Below, one piece after another: positions 1-8,395 of a DNA stretch of 64,000 nucleotides (position 1 is its first letter; every line of letters begins with the position of its first letter). Made by a program: the position numbers and the translations under genes. The notes beneath the pieces are model-generated. The model had not been told where the DNA came from. It saw nothing but the letters and a program-made list of their open reading frames with translations, and did no database searches. The DNA is from Thiomicrorhabdus sp. 6S3-12 (GTDB lineage: Bacteria; Pseudomonadota; Gammaproteobacteria; Thiomicrospirales; Thiomicrospiraceae), in assembly GCF_017571475.1 (NCBI RefSeq), contig NZ_JAGETW010000003.1, forward strand, positions 186,001 through 250,000, written 5' to 3'.

Positions 1-218
1 GCCGCACCGCCGGCACCGGCAATAATCACCTGCAGACCGCGCTCTTGCGCCTGCTCTGCATATTCAAACATCAAATCCGGCGTACGGTGTGCCGACACCA
101 CTTTAACTTCATGCGGAACGCCAAAAAGTTCCAGCATTTCAACGGAATGTTGCATTGTCGGCCAATCGGACTTAGAGCCCATAATCACACCAACAAGGGG
201 AGCTGTTTGTTGTGACAT
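1..218 (-). CDS. purE: PurE, N5-carboxyaminoimidazole ribonucleotide mutase (5' part)
   Basis: Purine biosynthesis enzyme that moves the carboxylate of N5-CAIR to give CAIR. Translating the minus strand from the ATG at 218 gives an N-terminus beginning [19 protein letters not shown], followed by SAHRTP and IIAGAGGAA. These are the nucleotide-binding signatures of the PurE family. The reading frame is open to the window edge, so about 72 residues are present and the C-terminus lies outside. The gene is divergent from the binding-protein gene at 384. It is usually followed by purK, which cannot be seen here. Confidence 0.95.
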   Translation of the reverse strand, partial: MSQQTAPLVGVIMGSKSDWPTMQHSVEMLELFGVPHEVKVVSAHRTPDLMFEYAEQAQERGLQVIIAGAGGA

Positions 219-340
219 CGATATCACCCTAAATTTAGAAAAGGCGTCTATTTTCCTTATTTTTCAAACAAAATCAAATATTAAGTTTCAATAATTATTG
301 AGTCGGAATAATTAAACAACCCCTTAATTTTATAAGGTTT

Positions 341-349
341 TGCTATAAT
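341..349 (+). promoter_or_regulatory. extended -10 promoter for the binding protein / GGDEF-EAL pair
   Basis: The sequence TGCTATAAT is a perfect extended -10 element (TG-N-TATAAT), 35 bases before the start codon at 384. The -35 region around 321-326 is poor, as is usual for extended -10 promoters. The divergent gap 219-383 is AT-rich and must also hold the purE promoter, for which I see no clear match. Confidence 0.5.
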
Positions 350-383
350 TTTTGATTATCACTCAACCCAGGCCTTTTGATTC

Positions 384-1322
384 ATGCGATTCAAGCATTG
401 CGCAAGCAGGCGTTCATTTCTAATGACGACTTTCGCCTCCCTGTTCGGACTGCACGGTTGTCAAAAAAACGATTACTCGCCCCAGGATTATGAACCAAAA
501 GTGCTCGACTCCCCAAGTCTGAAACAGACGGAGTACGCCTTCGCCGTTCACCCTTTGCATAATCCATCAAGGCTATTCGAACTTTTCAATCCGTTAATGG
601 AATATTTAAACGCCTATATTCCGGAAGCGCGCTTTCGACTCGAAGCCTCGCGCGACTATTCCAGCTACGACCAGAAACTGGCCGACGCTTCGGTCGAATT
701 TGCTTTACCTAACCCCTATCAGACGGTAACTGCAATCGAATCCGGGCACTACAGAGTGTTTGCCAAAATGGGCGATGACCACAATTTCCGCGGTATCATT
801 CTCGTCAGAAAAGACAGCGGCATTCGAAAGGTAACCGATCTGAAAGGCAAAACCATCAGTTACCCGGCTCCGACAGCCCTTGCCGCGACCATGATGCCGC
901 AGTACTATCTGTATCAGCATGGCCTGAATATCAAAACCGATGCAAACAATATCTATGTCGGGTCTCAGGAATCATCTATTATGAATGTCCTGCACGGAGA
1001 AAGTGATGCCGGCGCAACCTGGCCGCCTCCGTGGGAACTGCTGGCGCAAGAAAATCCTGAACTGAAAGAAAAACTTGAGGTCAAATGGCAGACGGATCCT
1101 CTGCCGAACAACGGACTCATTGCGCGCAATGATGTTCCGCAACGACTTGTCACCCAGGTACAGCGACTGCTGAGCGAAATGCACACTACCCCGAGGGGCA
1201 GGGAAATTTTACAGACCATCTACCTTTCAAGATTCGAGGTTGCGGACAATGCCACTTATCAACCGGTGAAAGATTTCCTTGAAAACTTCCGGCAAAAAAT
1301 CCGCATTCCAGAAGAAGAATAA
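384..1322 (+). CDS. PhnD-like periplasmic substrate-binding lipoprotein
   Basis: A 312-residue exported binding protein of the phosphate/phosphite/phosphonate (PhnD, Phosphonate-bd) family. The N-terminus has a basic stretch, a hydrophobic segment and the lipobox LHGC (cysteine near residue 26), so it is probably a lipoprotein. Family features are the AVHPLHNPSRLFELFNPLMEYL start, the LANP-like segment FALPNPYQTV and the DLKGKTISYPAPTALAATM segment. No ABC permease or ATPase gene is nearby. The next gene, 23 bases away, is a membrane PAS-GGDEF-EAL protein with a periplasmic loop. I infer that this protein feeds ligand information to that sensor rather than to a transporter. The ligand cannot be told from sequence. 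Confidence 0.8.
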   Translation: MRFKHCASRRSFLMTTFASLFGLHGCQKNDYSPQDYEPKVLDSPSLKQTEYAFAVHPLHNPSRLFELFNPLMEYLNAYIPEARFRLEASRDYSSYDQKLADASVEFALPNPYQTVTAIESGHYRVFAKMGDDHNFRGIILVRKDSGIRKVTDLKGKTISYPAPTALAATMMPQYYLYQHGLNIKTDANNIYVGSQESSIMNVLHGESDAGATWPPPWELLAQENPELKEKLEVKWQTDPLPNNGLIARNDVPQRLVTQVQRLLSEMHTTPRGREILQTIYLSRFEVADNATYQPVKDFLENFRQKIRIPEEE

Positions 1323-1345
1323 CCATAAAAGAAACCAATCCTTTG

Positions 1346-3778
1346 ATGCCGTTACAGATTAAATCCATAAAAAACAAACTGATTTTAAGCATTGCATTAA
1401 TCCACGCCGTGCTGATGACCCTGTTTATTTTTGACTTGGTACAGCGCCAGATGACCTTTCTGGAAAAAGAAACACGGGGGACGGCCATCGGCATCGCCAA
1501 GACACTGGCAACCAACAGCGTCCCCTGGATGCTGTCCAATGACCTTGCGGGACTGGCTGAAATCACTGACGCTCAGGCACAACAGGCCAATATTAACTTC
1601 GTGATGCTGATAAACACCGAAGGGAAAATTCTCGCTTATCACAACAACCGCAGCCCGCAACATCACGAAACCAGTATCGGTCGATTTCTGGAACTGCCGA
1701 AACACGACCCTTTCAATATGAAAAAAAGCGTCCACACCTACTTCGACGATGACAACGCCGTGGATGTCGCGATTCCGATCTGGAAAGAAGAAACACAACT
1801 GGGCTGGGCACGGGTTCAGCTAAGCCGCCTGAACACCACCAACAGCATTGAATTCATTACTCGTGAAGGCTTGTTCTACACTTTGATCGCCATCCTTTCA
1901 GGCACCGTAATGGCCTGGCTTATGGGGCACAATCTGACACGCAGGATCTACCGCCTGATCGATACGACCAAACGCATTCGCGACGGCGAACGAAATCTGC
2001 CGATCAACACGCAAGGTATAGACGAGTTAAGCGTATTGGCCAAAAACTTCGCCTCCATGCTGCAGCAATTGGAGAAAAACGAAAACGCCCTTTTTGAAGA
2101 GAAAGAACGGGCCGAAATCACCTTAAAATCCATCGGCGACGCGGTTGTCGTCATTGATGAAAACGGCAATATCGGCTATATGAACCCAGCCGCCGAACAG
2201 GTTACCGCCTGGGAACGAGAAGACGCTTTAAACAAACCGATTATCGAAGTGATGCAACTCTTTAACGAAAGCACCAAAAAACCCGTTAACAATCCGGCAC
2301 TCCGCGCGCTGGAATACAACAAAGTCGTCGGCATCTCCAAAGAAACCATTCTGATCAACCGTCTGGGCGACACTATCTCACTGGTCGACTCGGCGGCACC
2401 GATCATCGATCGCGACGGCCATATTATCGGCGCCATCATGGTTTTCCATGACGCCACCGAAGAACGCTCCCTGCAGCAACGCCTCAGCTGGCAGGCCACT
2501 CATGACACCCTAACCGAACTCTATAACCGTTCCGCTTTCGAAAGTGAACTGGAAAGACTGATTCAACTGAGCGAATCGGACAAGCACAGCAAACAGAGCC
2601 TGCTCTATCTGGATCTGGATCAATTTAAAATCATCAACGACACCGTAGGACACACTGCCGGCGACCTGCTGCTTAAACAACTGGCAATGATTCTGGAACA
2701 GACTATCCAGAGTCGAGGTTTCCTCTCCCGTCTTGGCGGGGACGAGTTTGCCGTACTGATGAGCGAATGTGATACCGACAGCGCTATTCTTCTCGCCGAG
2801 GAACTGCGCCGCAGTATCGCCAGCCACCGGCTTTTCTGGGAAGGGAAAAGCTTTCAGGTAGGCTGCAGTATCGGGATTGCCGCAATTCACGGCAATCTGA
2901 GTAAAACCACTATTCTTTCGCGAGCCGACATTGCTTGTTATCTAGCCAAGGACAAAGGGCGTAATCGTATTGAAGTCTATCAGGAAAACGACAACTCCCT
3001 GGCTCAGGATCAGCACATTATCGACTGGGTCAACCGTATCAAACACGGTTTGGATAACCAGCAATTCCTGCTGTATGCGCAGAAAATCACCAACTTGCAA
3101 TCCCCCGAACAATACGGCGAAGCCCATTATGAAATTCTGGTACGTATGCGTGATGAGGATGGAGAGATCATTACGCCAAACCACTTCCTGCCCGCCGCAG
3201 AGCGCTTTGATCTGATGAGCCAGTTGGATCTGTATATCGCCGAGAAAGCCATCAAATGGCTTAAACAATATGCTGCCAAAATAGAACTGCTGAACATCAA
3301 TATCTCCGGCCAGTCTCTGGGTCAACAGAACTTCACCGACGAACTCCTCGCTTTGCTGGAGAACAACATCGGCAATAATCATAAAATCTGTTTCGAAATC
3401 ACTGAAACGGTCGCCATCAGCCAGATGAACAACACCATCGATTTCCTGCATACGGTCAAGGAATTCGGCTGCAAACTGGCGTTAGACGATTTCGGATCCG
3501 GCTTTGCCTCCTTTACCTGGCTGAAAAACCTGCCGATTGACTTTGTCAAAATCGACGGCGACTTTATCCGCGACGTCTTGAATGATCCGGTGGATGCCGC
3601 CATGGTGCGCACGATCCGCGACATCAGTGAAATCATGCAAATCCAGTCGGTCGCCGAGTTCGTCGAAACGCAGGAGATCAGCGACTGGCTTAGAGAGACC
3701 GGAATTCACTATGGGCAGGGGTATCACTTCGACAAACCGAAACCCATTGAACAGGTCTTTGCCGAAAAACGTGTTTAA
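1346..3778 (+). CDS. membrane-bound PAS-GGDEF-EAL cyclic-di-GMP enzyme
   Basis: An 810-residue inner-membrane protein. TM1 is near residues 10-32, a periplasmic loop covers about 33-170, and TM2 is near 173-195. HAMP, PAS, GGDEF and EAL domains follow. The cyclase signature is intact (RLGGDEF, GGDEF at 464-468). I see no RxxD inhibitory site just before it. The phosphodiesterase motif reads EIL instead of EAL at 596-598, but the metal and catalytic motifs NISGQSL, FEITET, DDFGSG (D714, D715), VKIDGDF, VAEFVE and YGQGY are all present, so hydrolysis of c-di-GMP remains plausible. I chose the ATG at 1346 rather than the in-frame TTG just before it. The gene is probably co-transcribed with the preceding binding protein, which would act on its periplasmic loop. 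Confidence 0.9.
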   Translation: MPLQIKSIKNKLILSIALIHAVLMTLFIFDLVQRQMTFLEKETRGTAIGIAKTLATNSVPWMLSNDLAGLAEITDAQAQQANINFVMLINTEGKILAYHNNRSPQHHETSIGRFLELPKHDPFNMKKSVHTYFDDDNAVDVAIPIWKEETQLGWARVQLSRLNTTNSIEFITREGLFYTLIAILSGTVMAWLMGHNLTRRIYRLIDTTKRIRDGERNLPINTQGIDELSVLAKNFASMLQQLEKNENALFEEKERAEITLKSIGDAVVVIDENGNIGYMNPAAEQVTAWEREDALNKPIIEVMQLFNESTKKPVNNPALRALEYNKVVGISKETILINRLGDTISLVDSAAPIIDRDGHIIGAIMVFHDATEERSLQQRLSWQATHDTLTELYNRSAFESELERLIQLSESDKHSKQSLLYLDLDQFKIINDTVGHTAGDLLLKQLAMILEQTIQSRGFLSRLGGDEFAVLMSECDTDSAILLAEELRRSIASHRLFWEGKSFQVGCSIGIAAIHGNLSKTTILSRADIACYLAKDKGRNRIEVYQENDNSLAQDQHIIDWVNRIKHGLDNQQFLLYAQKITNLQSPEQYGEAHYEILVRMRDEDGEIITPNHFLPAAERFDLMSQLDLYIAEKAIKWLKQYAAKIELLNINISGQSLGQQNFTDELLALLENNIGNNHKICFEITETVAISQMNNTIDFLHTVKEFGCKLALDDFGSGFASFTWLKNLPIDFVKIDGDFIRDVLNDPVDAAMVRTIRDISEIMQIQSVAEFVETQEISDWLRETGIHYGQGYHFDKPKPIEQVFAEKRV

Positions 3779-3793
3779 AATTTCCTTTACCGT

Positions 3794-3822
3794 TTGCTAG
3801 GAAATTAAAAAAATGCGATAAT
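3794..3822 (+). promoter_or_regulatory. predicted metK promoter
   Basis: TTGCTA (3794-3799), a 17-base spacer and GATAAT (3817-3822) form a good sigma70-type promoter. The expected transcription start is near 3829, only a few bases before the SAM-II-like aptamer, so the aptamer would lie at the very 5' end of the mRNA. Confidence 0.55.
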
Positions 3823-3833
3823 CTGCGAAAATT

Positions 3834-3890
3834 TAGCGCCGATTTGATCATCAGCTTGCGGGCGCATTAATAAGTACGGCTAAAGCGAGG
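3834..3890 (+). promoter_or_regulatory. candidate SAM-II riboswitch aptamer in the metK leader
   Basis: The P1 stem pairs GCGCC (3836-3840) with GGCGC (3861-3865). The loop starts with GATTTGA (3841-3847), the conserved GAUUU of SAM-II. The loop end GCTTGC (3854-3859) can form the pseudoknot with GC-T-AA-A-GC (3879-3886), leaving single bulged bases as in the SAM-II fold. The L3 segment ATTAATAAGTACG and the conserved GCTAAA followed by GG fit the class. The aptamer sits upstream of metK, whose product makes SAM, so feedback repression is the expected logic. SAM-V shares the same core and is the main alternative. No covariance search was run. Confidence 0.75.
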
Positions 3891-3906
3891 AGCCTTCGAG
3901 CCCTCG
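3886..3906 (+). other. hairpin overlapping the 3' strand of the aptamer pseudoknot
   Basis: CGAGG (3886-3890) pairs with CCTCG (3902-3906), with an inner GC/GC pair after a bulged A and the loop CTTCGA. It shares base 3886, and GG at 3889-3890, with the aptamer 3' strand, so the two folds may exclude each other. No T-tract follows, so it is not a simple terminator. The ribosome-binding site of metK is about 95 bases further on, so the expression platform is not obvious. Confidence 0.4.
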
Positions 3907-4009
3907 AGAAAACGCAATTTCAGGTTTTCCGAGTACTCTCTGAATTTCCCGTCGATTTTCCGTACCTCGTTTTCAACTGTTTAAATATCTCTGTTTTCGA
4001 GGAACTCTT

Positions 4010-5170
4010 ATGAGCAAATTTACCGTATTCACTTCCGAATCCGTATCGGAAGGACATCCAGATAAAATCGCAGACCAGATTTCGGACGCCATGCTGGACG
4101 CCATTCTGGAACAGGATCCGCGTGCGCGCGTCGCCTGTGAAACCTTTGTCAAAACCGGCATGGTCATTCTGGGTGGTGAAATCACTACGGAAGCGTGGGT
4201 TGACCAGGAAGAGCTGGTTCGTAAAGTCGTTAACGATATCGGTTATAACCACGGCGATCTGGGATTTGACGGTGACACCTGTGCGGTGCTTTCCTCAATC
4301 GGTAAACAGTCTCCAGAAATCGCCATGGGTGTCGACGAAACCAACGAGCACGAACAAGGTGCCGGTGACCAGGGACTGATGTTCGGCTACGCATCCAACG
4401 AAACCGATGTATTGATGCCGGCTCCGATCTACTATGCCCACCGTTTAATGGAACGTCAGGCATATGTTCGCAAATCCGGCCAGCTGAGCTGGCTACGCCC
4501 GGATGCCAAAAGCCAGGTAACCCTGCGTTATCAGGACGGTCAACCGGTAGCCATTGATGCGGTCGTACTTTCCACACAGCACAACCCTGAAATCGCCCAG
4601 AAAGACCTGCAAGAAGCGGTAATGGAAGAGATTATCAAACCGGTTCTGCCGAACGAGTGGCTACACAAAGAGACCCAATACCATATTAACCCGACCGGCC
4701 GTTTTGTTATCGGCGGCCCGGTGGGCGATGCCGGTCTGACCGGCCGTAAGATCATTGTCGATACTTACGGCGGTATGGCACGCCACGGCGGTGGAGCCTT
4801 CTCCGGTAAAGATCCATCTAAAGTCGACCGTTCTGCGGCCTACGCCGGCCGTTATGTGGCGAAAAACATCGTAGCTGCCGGCTTGGCCGACAAGTGCGAG
4901 ATCCAGGTATCCTATGCGATCGGCGTCGCTGAACCGACTTCGATCAGCATTGAAACTTTCGGAACCGAGAAAGTCGATATAACCCTTATTGAAAAACTGG
5001 TTCGCGAGCACTTCGATCTACGTCCGAAAGGCCTGATCAGCATGCTGGATCTGTATCGCCCGATCTACCAGAAGACCGCATCCTACGGACACTTCGGTCG
5101 CGAGCTGCCGGAATTCAGCTGGGAAAAAACCGACAAAGCGGAGCTTCTGCGCGCCGAAGCCGGGCTGTAA
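4010..5170 (+). CDS. metK: S-adenosylmethionine synthase
   Basis: Makes S-adenosylmethionine from methionine and ATP, in the cytoplasm. The protein is 386 residues, the usual length. Signature motifs are visible: [13 protein letters not shown] near the N-terminus, [12 protein letters not shown] in the middle and [19 protein letters not shown] in the second half. The start is supported by GAGGAAC upstream. The roughly 230-base leader holds a promoter and a SAM-II-like aptamer. metF follows after an 82-base gap with a strong hairpin, so the two genes form a methionine-cycle unit. Confidence 0.97.
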   Translation: MSKFTVFTSESVSEGHPDKIADQISDAMLDAILEQDPRARVACETFVKTGMVILGGEITTEAWVDQEELVRKVVNDIGYNHGDLGFDGDTCAVLSSIGKQSPEIAMGVDETNEHEQGAGDQGLMFGYASNETDVLMPAPIYYAHRLMERQAYVRKSGQLSWLRPDAKSQVTLRYQDGQPVAIDAVVLSTQHNPEIAQKDLQEAVMEEIIKPVLPNEWLHKETQYHINPTGRFVIGGPVGDAGLTGRKIIVDTYGGMARHGGGAFSGKDPSKVDRSAAYAGRYVAKNIVAAGLADKCEIQVSYAIGVAEPTSISIETFGTEKVDITLIEKLVREHFDLRPKGLISMLDLYRPIYQKTASYGHFGRELPEFSWEKTDKAELLRAEAGL

Positions 5171-5183
5171 TTAAATTACAAAA

Positions 5184-5226
5184 CACCAAGACAACATTTT
5201 ATCTTCCGTAATGTCGTGTCTTGGTG
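5184..5226 (+). other. long hairpin between metK and metF
   Basis: CACCAAGACA (5184-5193) pairs with TGTCTTGGTG (5217-5226), a perfect 10-bp stem. It is extended by ACAT/ATGT (5194-5197 with 5211-5214) across a two-base bulge. It ends 27 bases before the metF start. No T-run follows, so it may be an RNA-stability, processing or translation-control structure rather than a terminator. It does not match the SAH riboswitch consensus as I know it. Confidence 0.6.
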
Positions 5227-5252
5227 GTGAAATTAAGCAAAGGAATTATCCA

Positions 5253-6113
5253 ATGCAATCGCAAAAGAAATATGCACAAAAATTAAGCCTTGAGTTCTTT
5301 CCACCCAGAACCGAACAGGGGATGGAAAAACTGAAAACCGTCATTACCGAGGTCGGCGCCATGCAACCGGAGTATATGTCGGTCACATACGGCGCCGGCG
5401 GAACGACTCAGGAAAAAACCCTGGAAACGGTTCGTTACATTCAGACTCAGACCGAATTTGAAGCCGCCCCGCACCTGACCTGTATCGGCGCATCGCAAGA
5501 GAGCGTTCTTGAATTACTTGACGAGTATGAAGCCATGGGCGTCAAACGCATAGTGGCGCTGCGCGGCGACCTGCCATCAGGCATGATGGACCCGGGCGAA
5601 TTCAAATATGCCAGCGATCTGATCGCGTTTATCCGTGAACGCAAAGGCGACACTTTCCATCTGGAAGTGGCCGCGTATCCGGAAACCCATCCGCAGGCAC
5701 GCAATTGCGATATCGGCATCAAATGGTTCAAACATAAAGTCGAACAAGGTGCCGATTCAGCCATTACCCAGTATTTCTACAACTTCGACAGCTACCGCTA
5801 CTTCATCGATAACTGCGAGAAGAACGGAATCGACCTGCCGATCATTCCGGGTATTATGCCAATCACCAACTACGAGAACCTGATCCGTTTCTCGCAAGGT
5901 TGCGGAGCAGAAGTACCGCGCTGGTTGAAATGCCGTCTGGAATCCTTCGACGAAGACGATAAAGAAGGCATGAAAGCCTTTGCCCGTGACGTTGTCACCG
6001 AACTGTGTCAGAAACTGTTGGATGCCGGCGCTCCGGGATTGCACTTCTACAGCATGAACAGTACCCAGCCAACGCTGGATATTGCTCAAGCCCTGACCTT
6101 GAAAAACGCCTGA
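5253..6113 (+). CDS. metF: methylenetetrahydrofolate reductase
   Basis: Reduces 5,10-methylenetetrahydrofolate to 5-methyltetrahydrofolate, the methyl donor for methionine synthesis, with a flavin cofactor. The protein is 286 residues, close to E. coli MetF. Recognisable segments are LSLEFFPPRTEQGMEKL, TYGAGGTT, RGDLP, AQYFY-like ITQYFYNFDSYRYF and PGIMPITNYENL. I chose the ATG at 5253, preceded by AAAGGAATTATCC. An in-frame ATG at 5211 lies inside the intergenic hairpin and lacks a ribosome-binding site. rsmE follows after 7 bases. Confidence 0.95.
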   Translation: MQSQKKYAQKLSLEFFPPRTEQGMEKLKTVITEVGAMQPEYMSVTYGAGGTTQEKTLETVRYIQTQTEFEAAPHLTCIGASQESVLELLDEYEAMGVKRIVALRGDLPSGMMDPGEFKYASDLIAFIRERKGDTFHLEVAAYPETHPQARNCDIGIKWFKHKVEQGADSAITQYFYNFDSYRYFIDNCEKNGIDLPIIPGIMPITNYENLIRFSQGCGAEVPRWLKCRLESFDEDDKEGMKAFARDVVTELCQKLLDAGAPGLHFYSMNSTQPTLDIAQALTLKNA

Positions 6114-6120
6114 TTAAACG

Positions 6121-6855
6121 ATGCGTATCCCTCGCCTCTATCTTCCGGCCGATTTCGCTCAAGGGGCGACTCTGTCTCTGAGTCGCGAACAGGCGCATTA
6201 TGCTCTGACGGTACTGCGCCTGAAAGACGGTCACCCTCTGGAGCTGTTTGACGGCCAAGGTAATATCGCCCGGGCAAAGCTCGAGGTTATCGGGCGTCGG
6301 GAAGCAAACGTCATCCTTGAAGAGATCCATTGCGCGCACAACGAATCGCCTTTGAACAGCGTTCTGTTGCAGGGAATTTCCCGTGGCGACCGGATGGATT
6401 ACAGCATTCAGAAAGCGGTCGAACTCGGCGTTACAGCGATTCTGCCGCTCTTTACCGAACGCTGTGAAGTCAAACTTAAGGGCGACAAGCTGGAAAAACG
6501 CCGCAGCCAGTGGCAGAGCATTGCAATCAATGCCTGCGAACAGTCCGGGCGTGCTTTTGTGCCGGAGATTTTGCCGATCACTAGCCTGAAAGATTTTTTT
6601 GCCGAAGCCTCGGAGCTGCAAGGAATTGTTTGCGATCCTTACGCCGAACAAACCCTGAAACAACTGGCCGCTCCGACCCCCGATACGCCCTTGCACATTC
6701 TGGTCGGTCCGGAAGGCGGTCTAAGCGACGAGGAAGTCGCGCTTGCAGTTCAGAACGGATTTGCCGCGACACGGCTTGGTCCACGAGTATTACGTACTGA
6801 AACGGCCGGACCGGCTATGTTGGCAATCGCGCAAAGCCTCTGGGGGGATATATAA
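6121..6855 (+). CDS. rsmE: 16S rRNA (uracil(1498)-N(3))-methyltransferase
   Basis: SPOUT-fold methyltransferase that modifies U1498 of 16S rRNA with SAM as donor. The 244-residue protein shows the family order: N-terminal PUA-like region with HYALTVLRLKDG, then QGISRGDRMDYSIQKAVELGV, and the C-terminal knot LVGPEGGLSDEEV and RLGPRVLRTETAGPAMLAI. It starts 7 bases after metF, so it is in the SAM-cycle operon. Confidence 0.96.
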   Translation: MRIPRLYLPADFAQGATLSLSREQAHYALTVLRLKDGHPLELFDGQGNIARAKLEVIGRREANVILEEIHCAHNESPLNSVLLQGISRGDRMDYSIQKAVELGVTAILPLFTERCEVKLKGDKLEKRRSQWQSIAINACEQSGRAFVPEILPITSLKDFFAEASELQGIVCDPYAEQTLKQLAAPTPDTPLHILVGPEGGLSDEEVALAVQNGFAATRLGPRVLRTETAGPAMLAIAQSLWGDI

Positions 6856-6974
6856 CCTCGTGCTGGTTCTGTTTGACTCTATCAGCCGGCACCCCTCAGA
6901 CAATGAAGTATTCGGAATCCTCGCGGAATAAGCGCAGCCTGATAAGATTCATTATTACGCCATCATCTGCCGGC

Positions 6975-7002
6975 TTTATGCCTTCTTCGAATTCGTTATA
7001 AT
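6975..7002 (+). promoter_or_regulatory. predicted promoter for gshA
   Basis: A perfect TATAAT lies at 6997-7002. The best -35 is TTTATG (6975-6980, 16-base spacer), only a partial match. It is 72 bases before the gshA start, in the 218-base gap after rsmE. The rest of the gap shows no other feature. Confidence 0.45.
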
Positions 7003-7073
7003 ACTTAAATTCCCAATTTTGCTAACTTCGCCTCAGCCAATGCGCCCCCGAAGGCGAATAAAAGAGAGAAACC

Positions 7074-8384
7074 ATGCCAGCAACTACCGTCGTTCCCCAT
7101 TTGCAAACCGCCCTAACGGGTCCGCTACTTGAACTGGAAAGCCACCTACTCGCCCAGAGCCAGGAGATTGAAGCCTGGCTACGCAAGCAGTTCAAACAGA
7201 CGCCGGCGCCTTTTTATGCATCAGTGGACCTGCGCAATGCCGGTTACAAGCTGGCACCGGTCGATACCAACCTCTTCCCGGCCGGCTTTAACAACCTGCA
7301 TCCTGAAATCCGCTCTCTGGCCGTACACGCAGCACAGAGCACCATTACGCAGATCTGTCCGATCGCGGATGGCGTTCTGATTATTCCGGAAAACCATACA
7401 CGCAACACTTTCTATCTGGAAAACCTGTTTTCTCTGAAAACCATCATTGAGACAGCCGGTTACGAAGTGCAGATCGGTTCACTGATGGAAGGCCTTGATG
7501 CCCCGATGATTATCGAACTGCCATCGGGCAATACACTGACACTGAAACCTTTGGTGCGCAAAGACAATCAGGTAGGCGTGGACGACTTTTTCCCTTGCGC
7601 GGTACTGCTTAACAACGACCTGTCAGGCGGCCGTCCGGCAATTCTCGAAAACATCGAACAAACACTGTTGCCGCCTCTGGATCTTGGCTGGGCCAGCCGC
7701 TATAAGACACACCACTTCCAGCATTATTCGGAAGTCACCGAAGCCTTTGCCAAGATCGTCAAGATCGATCCTTGGCTGATCACCCCGACCTCTGTTCAAT
7801 GCGGTCCGGTGAATTTCAAAGAGCGCAGCGGCTTGGAAGATTTGGCCGAAACGGTCAATAAAGTACTTGCCGACACTCAGCAGTACTACGACACCCACAA
7901 TATCGGCTGCAAACCATTTGCTATCGTTAAATCCGACAGCGGAACCTACGGCATGGCGATCATGTCGGTACAGAGCTCGGAAGACATCCTGAGCTTGAAC
8001 CGAAAACAGCGCAATAAAATGTCCTCGGTCAAAGAGGGACTGCATGTCGAGCAGATGCTGGTTCAGGAAGGCGTTTACACCTACGAAGAGATCGACGGAG
8101 CCGTTGCCGAGCCGGTGGTTTATATGATCGGTAATCAGGTCGTCGGCAGTTTCTACCGCGTTCACACCGGAAAAGAAGCGACCGATAACCTGAACTCCCC
8201 GGGCATGCATTTCCAGCCTCTATCTTATGCCGAACCGGGCATTATGCCGGACGAGACGCAGCAGCCGGACTCGGCGCCTAACCGCTTCTACGCATACGGC
8301 GTTATTGCCCGGCTTGCGCTACTGGCAGCCGCCCGCGAAATCGCCGATGCCAAAGGCGATCTTCCGCCTTTGGAAATTCAGTAA
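7074..8384 (+). CDS. gshA: glutamate--cysteine ligase (Acidithiobacillus-type family)
   Basis: First enzyme of glutathione synthesis: it joins glutamate and cysteine with ATP. The 436-residue protein is unlike E. coli GshA. It resembles the separate family first seen in Acidithiobacillus ferrooxidans, with segments LRNAGYKLAPVDTNLFPAGFNNL, FKERSGLEDL, PFAIVKSDSGTYGMAIM and EPVVYMIGNQVVGSFYRVH, which look ATP-grasp-like. The start is preceded by AAGAGAGAAACC. gshB follows 11 bases after the stop and completes the pathway, which strongly supports the assignment. Confidence 0.93.
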   Translation: MPATTVVPHLQTALTGPLLELESHLLAQSQEIEAWLRKQFKQTPAPFYASVDLRNAGYKLAPVDTNLFPAGFNNLHPEIRSLAVHAAQSTITQICPIADGVLIIPENHTRNTFYLENLFSLKTIIETAGYEVQIGSLMEGLDAPMIIELPSGNTLTLKPLVRKDNQVGVDDFFPCAVLLNNDLSGGRPAILENIEQTLLPPLDLGWASRYKTHHFQHYSEVTEAFAKIVKIDPWLITPTSVQCGPVNFKERSGLEDLAETVNKVLADTQQYYDTHNIGCKPFAIVKSDSGTYGMAIMSVQSSEDILSLNRKQRNKMSSVKEGLHVEQMLVQEGVYTYEEIDGAVAEPVVYMIGNQVVGSFYRVHTGKEATDNLNSPGMHFQPLSYAEPGIMPDETQQPDSAPNRFYAYGVIARLALLAAAREIADAKGDLPPLEIQ

Positions 8385-8395
8385 GGGACAGGAAA

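Noticed and set aside
5211-5252. Upstream start for metF
   Set aside because: The extra 14 residues are encoded inside the intergenic hairpin and do not match the MetF N-terminus; ATG 5253 has a proper ribosome-binding site.
5184-5252. SAH riboswitch between metK and metF
   Set aside because: The gap has a simple long hairpin but not the GC-rich conserved core of the SAH class, and no ahcY gene follows.
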